NCBI GenBank assembly: GCA_946800325.1
Contig: CAMPEJ010000016.1
Location: 1-64,000 of the forward strand
Length of the DNA: 64,000 nt
Origin: Luzula sylvatica
Lineage: Eukaryota > Streptophyta > Magnoliopsida > Poales > Juncaceae
Direction: 5' to 3'
Made by a program: the position numbers and the translations under genes. Positions within the stretch are counted from its first letter, which is position 1; each line of letters starts with the position of its first letter. This document shows, piece by piece, positions 38,317 through 50,592 of this stretch. The notes below the pieces were generated by a model. That model was not told where the DNA came from. It did no database searches and worked only from the letters and a program-made list of their open reading frames with translations.

Positions 38317-40796
38317 TGGTAAAAGATACGATTCAAATGATCTCTAAATACGTTATTTGACCTCCCCAAAGCATAAACAAATTGTTTTGAATCGAAAAAC
38401 AAACTTTCTTAGTGTTTGTAAATTTTTGTGAAATGTTATGTGGTAAAAGATACGATTCCAATGATCTCAAAATACGTTATTTGAACTCCCCAAAGCATAA
38501 GCAGATTGTTTTGAATCGAAAAACAAACTTTCTTAGTGTTTGTAAATTTTGGTGAAATGTTATGTGGTAAAAGATACGATTCAAATGATCTCAAAATACA
38601 TTATTTGAACTCCCCAAAGCAGAAACAGATTGTTTTGAATCGAAAAACAAACTTTCTTAGTGTTTGTAAATTTTGGTGAAATGTTATGTAGTAAAAGATA
38701 CGATTCAAATGATCTCAAAATACGTTATTTGAACTCCCCAAAGCACAAACAGATTGTTTTGAATCGAAAAACAAACTTTCTTAGTGTTTGTAAATTTTGG
38801 TGAAATGTTATGTGGTAAAAGATACGATTCGAATGATCTACAAATATGTTATTTGAACTCCCCAAAGCATAAACAAATTGTTTTGATTCGAAAAACAAAC
38901 TTTCTTAGTGTTTGTAAATTTTGGTGAAATGTTATGTAGTAAAAGATACGATTCAAATGATCTCAAAATACGTTATTTGAACTCCCCAAAGCATAAACAG
39001 ATTGTTTTGAATCGAAAATTAAACTTTCTTAGTGTTTGTAAATTTTGGTGAAATGTTATGTGGTAAAAGATACGATTCAAATGATCTCAAAATACGTTAT
39101 TTGAAATCCCCAAAGCATAAACAGATTGTTTTGAATCGAAAAACAAACTTTCTTAGTGTTTGTAAATTTTGGTGAAATGTTATGTAGTAAAAGATACGAT
39201 TCAAATGATCTCAAAATACGTTATTTGAAATCCCCAAAGCATAAACATATTGTTTTGAATCGAAAAACAAACTTTCTTAGTCTTTGTAAATTTTGGTGAA
39301 ATGTTATGTGGTAAAAGATACGATTCAAATGATCTCAAAATACATTATTTGAACTCCCCAAAGCAGAAACAGATTGTTTTGAATCGAAAAACAAACTTTC
39401 TTAGTGTTTGTAAATTTTGGTGAAATGTTATGTAGTAAAAGATACGATTCAAATGATCTCAAAATACGTTATTTGAACTCCCCAAAGCATAAACAGATTG
39501 TTTTGAATCGAAAAACAAACTTTCTTAGTGTTTGTAAATTTTGGTGAAATGTTATGTAGTAAAAGATACGATTCCAATGATCTCAAAATACGTTATTTGA
39601 ACTCCCCAAAGCATAAACAGATTGTTTTGAATCGAAAAACAAACTTTCTTAGTGTTTGTAAATTTTGGTGAAATGTTATGTGGTAAAAGATACGATTCGA
39701 ATGATCTACAAATACTTTATTTGAACTCCCCAAAGCATAAACAGATTGTTTTGAATCGAAAATTAAACTTTCTTAGTGTTTGGAAATTTTGGTGAAATGT
39801 TATGTGGTAAAAGATACGATTCAAATGATCTCAAAATACGTTATTTGAAATCCCCAAAGCATAAACAGATTGTTTTGAATCGAAAAACAAACTTTCTTAG
39901 TGTTTGTAAAGTTTGGTGAAATGTTATGTGGTAAAAGATACGATTCAAATGATCTCAAAATAAGTTATTTGAACTCCCCAAAGCATAAACAGATTGTTTT
40001 GAATCGAAAAACAAACTTTCTTAGTGTTTGTAAATTTTGGTGAAATGTTATGTAGTAAAAGATACGATTCCAATGATCTCAAAATACGTTATTTGAACTC
40101 CCCAAAGCATAAACAGATTGTTTTGAATCGAAAAACAAACTTTCTTAGTGTTTGTAAATTTTGGTGAAATGTTATGTGGTAAAAGATACGATTCAAATGA
40201 TCTCAAAATACGTTATTTGAACTCCCCAAAGCATAAACAGATTGTTTTGAATCGAAAAACAAACTTTCTTAGTGTTTGTAAATTTTGGTGAAATGTTATG
40301 TGGTAAAAGATACGATTCAAATGATCTCAATATACGTTATTTGAACTCCCCAAAGCATAAACAGATTGTTTTGAATCAAAAAACAAACTTTCTTAGTGTT
40401 TGTAAATTTTGGTGAAATGTTACGTAGTAAAAGATACGATTCAAATGATCTCAAAATACGTTATTTGAACTCCCCAAAGCATAAACAGATTGTTTTGAAT
40501 CGAAAAACAAACTTTCTTAGTGTTTGTAAATTTTGGTGAAATGTTATGTGGTAAAAGATACGATTTGAATGATCTAAAAATATGTTATTTGAACTCCCCA
40601 AAGCATAGACAAATTGTTTTGAATCGAAAAACAAACTTTCTTAGTGTTTGTAAATTTTGGTGAAATGTTATGTAGTAAAACATACGATTCAAATGATCTC
40701 AAAATACGTTATTTGAACTCCCCAAAGCATAAACAGATTGTTTTGAATCGAAAAACAAACTTTCTTAGTGTTTGTAAATTTTGGTGAAATGTTATG
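38317..40796 (+). repeat. Canonical 20-monomer HOR (2480 bp), unit 2
   Basis: Monomers 310-329 repeat the same 20 types in the same order. Differences from unit 1 are isolated substitutions such as gacctcccc in L (about 38359), aagcagattg in C, catattg and agtctttg in D2 (near 39247 and 39281) and tggaaatttt in GJ. P again has gaatcaaaaaac and the gttacg end. Confidence 0.95.
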
Positions 40797-43276
40797 TGGT
40801 AAAAGATACGATTCAAATGATCTCTAAATACGTTATTTGAACTCCCCAAAGCATAAACAAATTGTTTTGAATCGAAAAACAAACTTTCTTAGTGTTTGTA
40901 AATTTTTGTGAAATGTTATGTGGTAAAAGATACGATTCCAATGATCTCAAAATACGTTATTTGAACTCCCCAAAGCATAAACAGATTGTTTTGAATCGAA
41001 AAACAAACTTTCTTAGTGTTTGTAAATTTTGGTGAAATGTTATGTGGTAAAAGATACGATTCAAATGATCTCAAAATACATTATTTGAACTCCCCAAAGC
41101 AGAAACAGATTGTTTTGAATCGAAAAACAAACTTTCTTAGTGTTTGTAAATTTTGGTGAAATGTTATGTAGTAAAAGATACGATTCAAATGATCTCAAAA
41201 TACGTTATTTGAACTCCCCAAAGCACAAACAGATTGTTTTGAATCGAAAAACAAACTTTCTTAGTGTTTGTAAATTTTGGTGAAATGTTATGTGGTAAAA
41301 GATACGATTCGAATGATCTACAAATATGTTATTTGAACTCCCCAAAGCATAAACAAATTGTTTTGATTCGAAAAACAAACTTTCTTAGTGTTTGTAAATT
41401 TTGGTGAAATGTTATGTAGTAAAAGATACGATTCAAATGATCTCAAAATACGTTATTTGAACTCCCCAAAGCATAAACAGATTGTTTTGAATCGAAAATT
41501 AAACTTTCTTAGTGTTTGTAAATTTTGGTGAAATGTTATGTGGTAAAAGATACGATTCAAATGATCTCAAAATACGTTATTTGAAATCCTCAAAGCATAA
41601 ACAGATTGTTTTGAATCGAAAAACAAACTTTCTTAGTGTTTGTAAATTTTGGTGAAATGTTATGTAGTAAAAGATACGATTCAAATGATCTCAAAATACG
41701 TTATTTGAAATCCCCAAAGCATAAACAGATTGTTTTGAATCGAAAAACAAACTTTCTTAGTGTTTGTAAATTTTGGGGAAATGTTATGTGGTAAAAGATA
41801 CGATTCAAATGATCTCAAAATACATTATTTGAACTCCCCAAAGCAGAAACAGATTGTTTTGAATCGAAAAACAAACTTTCTTAGTGTTTGTAAATTTTGG
41901 TGAAATGTTATGTAGTAAAAGATACGATTCAAATGATCTCAAAATACGTTATTTGAACTCCCCAAAGCATAAACAGATTGTTTTGAATCGAAAAACAAAC
42001 TTTCTTAGTGTTTGTAAATTTTGGTGAAATGTTATGTAGTAAAAGATACGATTCCAATGATCTCAAAATACGTTATTTGAACTCCCCAAAGCATAAACAT
42101 ATTGTTTTGAATCGAAAAACAAACTTTCTTAGTGTTTGTAAATTTTGGTGAAATGTTATGTGGTAAAAGATACGATTCGAATGATCTACAAATACTTTAT
42201 TTGAACTCCCCAAAGCATAAACAGATTGTTTTGAATCGAAAATTAAACTTTCTTAGTGTTTGTAAATTTTGGTGAAATGTTATGTGGTAAAAGATACGAT
42301 TCAAATGATCTCAAAATACGTTATTTGAAATCCCCAAAGCATAAACAGATTGTTTTGAATCGAAAAACAAACTTTCTTAGTGTTTGTAAAGTTTGGTGAA
42401 ATGTTATGTGGTAAAAGATACGATTCAAATGATCTCAAAATAAGTTATTTGAACTCCCCAAAGCATAAACAGATTGTTTTGAATCGAAAAACAAACTTTC
42501 TTAGTGTTTGTAAATTTTGGTGAAATGTTATGTAGTAAAAGATACGATTCCAATGATCTCAAAATACGTTATTTGAACTCCCCAAAGCATAAACAGATTG
42601 TTTTGAATCGAAAAACAAAATTTCTTAGTGTTTGTAAATTTTGGTGAAATGTTATGTGGTAAAAGATACGATTCAAATGATCTCAAAATACGTTATTTGA
42701 ACTCCCCAAAGCATAAACAGATTGTTTTGAATCGAAAAACAAACTTTCTTAGTGTTTGTAAATTTTGGTGAAATGTTATGTGGTAAAAGATACGATTCAA
42801 ATGATCTCAATATACGTTATTTGAACTCCCCAAAGCATAAACAGATTGTTTTGAATCGAAAAACAAACTTTCTTAGTGTTTGTAAATTTTGGTGAAATGT
42901 TATGTAGTAAAAGATACGATTCAAATGATCTCAAAATACGTTATTTGAACTCCCCAAAGCATAAACAGATTGTTTTGAATCGAAAAACAAACTTTCTTAG
43001 TGTTTGAAAATTTTGGTGAAATGTTATGTGGTAAAAGATACGATTGGAATGATCTCAAAATATGTTATTTGAACTCCCCAAAGCATAGACAAATTGTTTT
43101 GAATCGAAAAACAAAATTTCTTAGTGTTTGTAAATTTTGGTGAAATGTTATGTAGTAAAACATACGATTCAAATGATCTCAAAATACGTTATTTGAACTC
43201 CCCAAAGCATAAACAGATTGTTTTGAATCGAAAAACAAACTTTCTTAGTGTTTGTAAATTTTGGTGAAATGTTATG
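40797..43276 (+). repeat. Canonical 20-monomer HOR (2480 bp), unit 3
   Basis: Monomers 330-349 keep the 20-type order. D1 has aatcctcaaag and D2 has tttggggaaatg, both recurring at 45017-45260 in the scrambled stretch to the right. The T at 43029 is atypical (gattggaatg with c28 restored), the second C has aaaatttctt, and the last N has tttgaaaatt, so the right end of this unit already looks recombined. Confidence 0.93.
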
Positions 43277-45632
43277 TGGTAAAACATACGATTCAAATGA
43301 TCTCTAAATACGTTATTTGAACTCCCCAAAGCATAAACAAATTGTTTTGAATCGAAAAACAAACTTTCTTAGTGTTTGTAAATTTTTGTGAAATGTTATG
43401 TGGTAAAAGATACGATTCCAATGATCTCAAAATACGTTATTTGAACTCCCCAAAGCATAAACAGATTGTTTTGAATCGAAAAACAAACTTTCTTAGTGTT
43501 TGTAAATTTTTGTGAAATGTTATGTGGTAAAAGATACGATTCCAATGATCTCAAAATACGTTATTTGAACTCCCCAAAGCATAAACAGATTGTTTTGAAT
43601 CGAAAAACAAACTTTCTTAGTGTTTGTAAATTTTGGTGAAATGTTATGTGGTAAAAGATACGATTCAAATGATCTCAAAATACATTATTTGAACTCCCCA
43701 AAGCAGAAACAGATTGTTTTGAATCGAAAAACAAACTTTCTTAGTGTTTGTAAATTTTGGTGAAATGTTATGTAGTAAAAGATACGATTCAAATGATCTC
43801 AAAATACGTTATTTGAACTCCCCAAAGCATAAACAGATTGTTTTGAATCGAAAAACAAACTTTCTTAGTGTTTGTGAATTTTGGTGAAATGTTATGTAGT
43901 AAAAGATACGATTCAAATGATCTCAAAATACGTTATTTGAACTCCCCAAAGCATAAACAGATTGTTTTGAATCGAAAAACAAACTTTCTTAGTGTTTGTA
44001 AATTTTGGTGAAATGTTATGTGGTAAAAGATACGATTCAAATGATCTACAAATACTTTATTTGAACTCCCCAAAGCATAAACAGATTGTTTTGAATCGAA
44101 AATTAAACTTTCTTAGTGTTTGTAAATTTTGGTGAAATGTTATGTGGTAAAAGATACGATTCGAATGATCTACAAATACTTTATTTGAACTCCCCAAAGC
44201 ATAAACAGATTGTTTTGAATCGAAAAACAAACTTTCTTAGTGTTTGTAAATTTTGGTGAAATGTTATGTAGTAAAAGATACGATTCAAATGATCTCAAAA
44301 TACGTTATTTGAAATCCCCAAAGCATAAACAGATTGTTTTGAATCGAAAAACAAACTTTCTTAGTGTTTGTAAATTTTGGTGAAATGTTAAGTGGTAAAA
44401 GATACGATTTGAATGATCTCAAAATACGTTATTTGAACTCCCCAAAGCATAAACAGATTGTTTTGAATCGAAAAACAAACTTTCTTAGTGTTTGTAAAGT
44501 TTGGTGAAATGTTATGTGGTAAAACATACGATTCAAATGATCTCAAAATAAGTTATTTGAACTCCCCAAAGCATAAACAGATTGTTTTGAATCGAAAAAC
44601 AAACTTTCTTAGTGTTTGTAAATTTTGGTGAAATGTTATGTGGTAAAAGATACGATTCAAATGATCTCAAAATACGTTATTTGAACTCCCCAAAGCATAA
44701 ACAAATTGCTTTGAATCGAAAAACAAACTTTCTTAGTGTTTGTAAATTTTGGTGAAATGTTATGTGGTAAAAGATACGATTCGAATGATCTCAAAATATG
44801 TTATTTGAACTCCCCAAAGCATAAACAAATTGTTTTGATTCGAAAAACAAACTTTCTTAGTGTTTGTAAATTTTGGTGAAATGTTATGTAGTAAAAGATA
44901 CGATTCAAATGATCTCAAAATACGTTATTTGAACTCCCCAAAGCATAAACAGATTGTTTTGAATCGAAAATTAAACTTTCTTAGTGTTTGTAAATTTTGG
45001 TGAAATGTTATGTGGTAAAAGATACGATTCAAATGATCTCAAAATACGTTATTTGAAATCCTCAAAGCATAAACAGATTGTTTTGAATCGAAAAACAAAC
45101 TTTCTTAGTGTTTGTAAATTTTGGTGAAATGTTATGTAGTAAAAGATACGATTCAAATGATCTCAAAATACGTTATTTGAAATCCCCAAAGCATAAACAG
45201 ATTGTTTTGAATCGAAAAACAAACTTTCTTAGTGTTTGTAAATTTTGGGGAAATGTTATGTGGTAAAAGATACGATTCAAATGATCTCAATATACGTTAT
45301 TTGAACTCCCCAAAGCATAAACAGATTGTTTTGAATCAAAAAACAAACTTTCTTAGTGTTTGTAAATTTTGGTGAAATGTTACGTAGTAAAAGATACGAT
45401 TCAAATGATCTCAAAATACGTTATTTGTACTCCCCAAAGCATAAACAGATTGTTTTGAATCGAAAAACAAACTTTCTTAGTGTTTGTAAATTTTGGTGAA
45501 ATGTTATGTGGTAAAAGATACGATTTGAATGATCTAAAAATATGTTATTTGAACTCCCCAAAGCATAGACAAATTGTTTTGAATCGAAAAACAAACTTTC
45601 TTAGTGTTTGTAAATTTTGGTGAAATGATATG
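43277..45632 (+). repeat. Scrambled HOR, 19 monomers
   Basis: Monomers 350-368 read roughly L-C-C-M-N-N-G/J-G-D-T/Q-S-N-G-J-D1-D2-P-N-T. Many are mixed: the L has the K base c9 (aaacatac); 44021 combines a19 with a28 c29, t36 and J; 44393 has t18 g19 but the consensus middle and Q; 44765 has g19 without a28 c29; and S at 44517 has c9. D1-D2 carry aatcctcaaag and tttggggaaatg from unit 3, 28 monomers back. This is the richest patch of chimaeric monomers in the window. Confidence 0.8.
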
Positions 45633-45756
45633 TAGTAAAACATACGATTCAAATGATCTCTAAATACGTTATTTGAACTCCCCAAAGCATAAACAAATTG
45701 TTTTGAATCGAAAAACAAACTTTCTTAGTGTTTGTAAATTTTTGTGAAATGTTATG
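45633..45756 (+). repeat. Hybrid monomer K head / L tail
   Basis: The start is tag with c9 (taaaacatac), as in K, but from base 29 on it is L: t29, a64 and t111. It stands where K then L are expected after T, so one 124-bp unit has been lost and the spacing between successive L positions is 19 instead of 20. The switch lies between bases 9 and 29. It is the clearest single crossover scar in the window. Confidence 0.82.
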
Positions 45757-48112
45757 TGGTAATAGATACGATTCCAATGATCTCAAAATACGTTATTTGA
45801 ACTCCCCAAAGCATAAACAGATTGTTTTGAATCAAAAAACAAACTTTCTTAGTGTTTGTAAATTTTGGTGAAATGTTATGTGGTAAAAGATACGATTCAA
45901 ATGATCTCAAAATACATTATTTGAACTCCCCAAAGCAGAAACAGATTGTTTTGAATCGAAAAACAAACTTTCTTAGTGTTTGTAAATTTTGGTGAAATGT
46001 TATGTAGTAAAAGATACGATTCAAATGATCTCAAAATACGTTATTTGAACTCCCCAAAGCACAAACAGATTGTTTTGAATCGAAAAACAAACTTTCTTAG
46101 TGTTTGTAAATTTTGGTGAAATGTTATGTGGTAAAAGATACGATTCGAATGATCTACAAATATGTTATTTGAACTCCCCAAAGCATAAACAAATTGTTTT
46201 GATTCGAAAAACAAACTTTCTTAGTGTTTGTAAATTTTGGTGAAATGTTATGTAGTAAAAGATACGATTCAAATGATCTCAAAATACGTTATTTGAACTC
46301 CCCAAAGCATAAACAGATTGTTTTGAATCGAAAATTAAACTTTCTTAGTGTTTGTAAATTTTGGTGAAATGTTATGTGGTAAAAGATACGATTCAAATGA
46401 TCTCAAAATACGTTATTTGAAATCCCCAAAGCATAAACAGATTGTTTTGAATCGAAAAACAAACTTTCTTAGTGTTTGTAAATTTTGGTGAAATGTTATG
46501 TAGTAAAAGATACGATTCAAATGATCTCAAAATACGTTATTTGAAATCCCCAAAGCATAAACAGATTGTTTTGAATCGAAAAACAAACTTTCTTAGTGTT
46601 TGTAAATTTTGGTGAAATGTTATGTGGTAAAAGATACGATTCAAATGATCTCAAAATACATTATTTGAACTCCCCAAAGCAGAAACAGATTGTTTTGAAT
46701 CGAAAAACAAACTTTCTTAGTGTTTGTAAATTTTGGTGAAATGTTATGTAGTAAAAGATACGATTCAAATGATCTCAAAATACGTTATTTGAACTCCCCA
46801 AAGCATAAACAGATTGTTTTGAATCGAAAAACAAACTTTCTTAGTGTTTGTAAATTTTGGTGAAATGTTATGTAGTAAAAGATACGACTCCAATGATCTC
46901 AAAATACGTTATTTGAACTCCCCAAAGCATAAACAGATTGTTTTGAATCGAAAAACAAACTTTCTTAGTGTTTGTAAATTTTGGTGAAATGTTATGTGGT
47001 AAAAGATACGATTCGAATGATCTACAAATACTTTATTTGAACTCCCCAAAGCATAAACAGATTGTTTTGAATCGAAAATTAAACTTTCTTAGTGTTTGTA
47101 AATTTTGGTGAAATGTTATGTGGTAAAAGATACGATTCAAATGATCTCAAAATACGTTATTTGAAATCCCCAAAGCATAAACAGATTGTTTTGAATCGAA
47201 AAACAAACTTTCTTAGTGTTTGTAAAGTTTGGTGAAATGTTATGTGGTAAAAGATACGATTCAAATGATCTTAAAATAAGTTATTTGAACTCCCCAAAGC
47301 ATAAACAGATTGTTTTGAATCGAAAAACAAACTTTCTTAGTGTTTGTAAATTTTGGTGAAATGTTATGTAGTAAAAGATACGATTCCAATGATCTCAAAA
47401 TACGTTATTTGAACTCCCCAAAGCATAAACAGATTGTTTTGAATCGAAAAACAAAATTTCTTAGTGTTTGTAAATTTTGGTGAAATGTTATGTGGTAAAA
47501 GATACGATTCAAATGATCTCAAAATACATTATTTGAACTACCCAAAGCGTAAACAGATTGTTTTGAATCGAAAAACAAACTTTCTTAGTGTTTGTAAATT
47601 TTGGTGAAATGTTATGTGGTAAAAGATACGATTCAAATGATCTCAATATACGTTATTTGAACTCCCCAAAGCATAAACAGATTGTTTTGAATCGAAAAAC
47701 AAACTTTCTTAGTGTTTGTAAATTTTGGTGAAATGTTATGTAGTAAAAGATACGATTCAAATGATCTCAAAATACGTTATTTGAACTCCCCAAAGCATAA
47801 ACAGATTGTTTTGAATCGAAAAACAAACTTTCTTAGTGTTTGAAAATTTTGGTGAAATGTTATGTGGTAAAAGATACGATTTGAATGATCTAAAAATATG
47901 TTATTTGAACTCCACAAAGCATAGACAAATTGTTTTGAATCGAAAAACAAACTTTCTTAGTGTTTGTAAATTTTGGTGAAATGTTATGTAGTAAAACATA
48001 CGATTCAAATGATCTCAAAATACGTTATTTGAACTCCCCAAAGCATAAACAGATTGTTTTGAATCGAAAAACAAACTTTCTTAGTGTTTGTAAATTTTGG
48101 TGAAATGTTATG
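45633..48112 (+). repeat. Canonical 20-monomer HOR, unit 4 (starts with the K/L hybrid)
   Basis: Monomers 369-388 follow the full order, with the first position filled by the K/L hybrid. Local changes are aatagatac and gaatcaaaaaac in C, gactcc in the second C (46873), gatctta in S, and an unusual position 16 monomer at 47513 that has a36 (as in M), aactaccc and gcgtaaac. T at 47865 has actccac, a marker repeated at 50345. Confidence 0.9.
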
Positions 48113-49848
48113 TGGTAAAAGATACGATTCAAATGATCTCTAAATACGTTATTTGAACTCCCCAAAGCATAAACAAATTGTTTTGAATCGAAAAACAAAC
48201 TTTCTTAGTGTTTGTAAATTTTTGTGAAATGTTATGTGGTAAAAGATACGATTCCAATGATCTCAAAATACGTTATTTGAACTCCCCAAAGCATAAACAG
48301 ATTGTTTTGAATCGAAAAACAAACTTTCTTAGTGTTTGTAAATTTTGGTGAAATGTTATGTGGTAAAAGATACGATTCAAATGATCTCAAAATACATTAT
48401 TTGAACTCCCCAAAGCAGAAACAGATTGTTTTGAATCGAAAAACAAACTTTCTTAGTATTTGTAAATTTTGGTGAAATGTTATGTAGTAAAAGATACGAT
48501 TCAAATGATCTCAAAATACGTTATTTGAACTCCCCAAAGCATAAACAGATTGTTTTGAATCGAAAAACAAACTTTCTTAGTGTTTGTAAATTTTGGTGAA
48601 ATGTTATGTAGTAAAAGATACGATTCCAATGATCTCAAAATACGTTATTTGAACTCCCCAAAGCATAAACAGATTGTTTTGAATCGAAAAACAAACTTTC
48701 TTAGTGTTTGTAAATTTTGGTGAAATGTTATGTGGTAAAAGATACGATTCGAATGATCTACAAATACTTTATTTGAACTCCCCAAAGCATAAACAGATTG
48801 TTTTGAATCGAAAATTAAACTTTCTTAGTGTTTGTAAATTTTGGTGAAATGTTATGTGGTAAAAGATAAGATTCAAATGATCTCAAAATACGTTATTTGA
48901 AATCCCCAAAGCATAAACAGATTGTTTTGAATCGAAAAACAAACATTCTTAGTGTTTGTAAAGTTTGGTGAAATGTTATGAGGTAAAAGATACGATTCAA
49001 ATGATCTCAAAATAAGTTATTTGAACTCCCCAAAGCATAAACAGATTGTTTTGAATCGAAAAACAAACTTTCTTAGTGTTTGTAAATTTTGGTGAAATGT
49101 TATGTAGTAAAAGATACGATTCCAATGATCTCAAAATACGTTATTTGAACTCCCCAAAGCATAAACAGATTGTTTTGAATCGAAAAACAAACTTTCTTAG
49201 TGTTTGTAAATTTTGGTGAAATGTTATGTGGTAAAAGATACGATTCAAATGATCTCAAAATACGTTATTTGAACTCCCCAAAGCATAAACAGATTGTTTT
49301 GAATCGAAAAACAAACTTTCTTAGTGTTTGTAAATTTTGGTGAAATGTTATGTGGTAAAAGATACGATTCAAATGATCTCAATATACGTTATTTGAACTC
49401 CCCAAAGAATAAACAGATTGTTTTGAATCGAAAAACAAACTTTCTTAGTGTTTGTAAATTTTGGTGAAATGTTACGTAGTAAAAGATACGATTCAAATGA
49501 TCTCAAAATACGTTATTTGAACTCCCCAAAGCATAAACAGATTGTTTTGAATCGAAAAACAAACTTTCTTAGTGTTTGTAAATTTTGGTTAAATGTTATG
49601 TGGTAAAAGATACGATTTGAATGATCTAAAAATATGTTATTTGAACTCCCCAAAGCATAGACAAATTGTTTTGAATCGAAAAACAAACTTTCTTAGTGTT
49701 TGTAAATTTTGGTGAAATGTTATGTAGTAAAACATACGATTCAAATGATCTCAAAATACGTTATTTGAACTCCCCAAAGCATAAACAGATTGTTTTGAAT
49801 CGAAAAACAAACTTTCTTAGTGTTTGTAAAGTTTGGTGAAATGTTATG
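48113..49848 (+). repeat. 14-monomer HOR variant (1736 bp), copy 1
   Basis: Monomers 389-402 read L-C-M-N-C-GJ-DQ-S-C-N-P-N-T-K. Compared with the canonical unit, the six monomers H-G1-J-D1-D2-M between the two M positions are absent, as expected from exchange between the two M monomers of one HOR. Markers are agtatttg in M, gataagattc and aacattctt in DQ, the start agg in S (48981), aagaataaac in P and ggttaaatg in N. The last K has a Q tail. Confidence 0.9.
49725..49848 (+). repeat. Hybrid monomer K head / DQ tail
   Basis: The head is K (tag, c9) but the tail has g107 (aaagtttgg) and is followed by an S with the start agg, exactly as the local DQ monomer at 48857 is. The next monomer, an S (49849), also ends in g107 and is followed by a second agg-start S (49973). 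The pattern fits unequal exchange between K and DQ plus a one-monomer duplication. The related K at 52205 has a normal tail, so the event is specific to this copy. Confidence 0.75.
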
Positions 49849-50592
49849 AGGTAAAAGATACGATTCAAATGATCTCAAAATAAGTTATTTGAACTCCCCA
49901 AAGCATAAACAGATTGTTTTGAATCGAAAAACAAACTTTCTTAGTGTTTGTAAAGTTTGGTGAAATGTTATGAGGTAAAAGATACGATTCAAATGATCTC
50001 AAAATAAGTTATTTGAACTCCCCAAAGCATAAACAGATTGTTTTGAATCGAAAAACAAACTTTCTTAGTGTTTGTAAATTTTGGTGAAATGTTATGTGGT
50101 AAAAGATACGATTCAAATGATCTCAATATACGTTATTTGAACTCCCCAAAGCATAAACAGATTGTTTTGAATCGAAAAACAAACTTTCTTAGTGTTTGTA
50201 AATTTTGGTGAAATGTTATGTAGTAAAAGATACGATTCAAATGATCTGAAAATACGTTATTTGAACTCCCCAAAGCATAAACAGATTGTTTTGAATCGAA
50301 AAACAAACTTTCTTAGTGTTTGAAAATTTTGGTGAAATGTTATGTGGTAAAAGATACGATTTGAATGATCTAAAAATATGTTATTTGAACTCCACAAAGC
50401 ATAGACAAATTGTTTTGAATCGAAAAACAAACTTTCTTAGTGTTTGTAAATTTTGGTGAAATGTTATGTAGTAAAACATACGATTCAAATGATCTCAAAA
50501 TACGTTATTTGAACTCCCCAAAGCATAAACAGATTGTTTTGAATCGAAAAACAAACTTTCTTAGTGTTTGTAAATTTTGGTGAAATGTTATG
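49849..50592 (+). repeat. Six monomers, S-S-P-N-T-K
   Basis: Monomers 403-408 begin with two agg-start S monomers, the first with a Q tail, and then P-N-T-K. The T has actccac and the N has tttgaaaatt, both shared with 47741-47988, one 2480-bp period earlier. A single-copy change, gatctgaaa, is in the N at 50221. With the preceding 14-mer this makes a second-order unit of 20 monomers with a different content from the canonical one. Confidence 0.85.
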
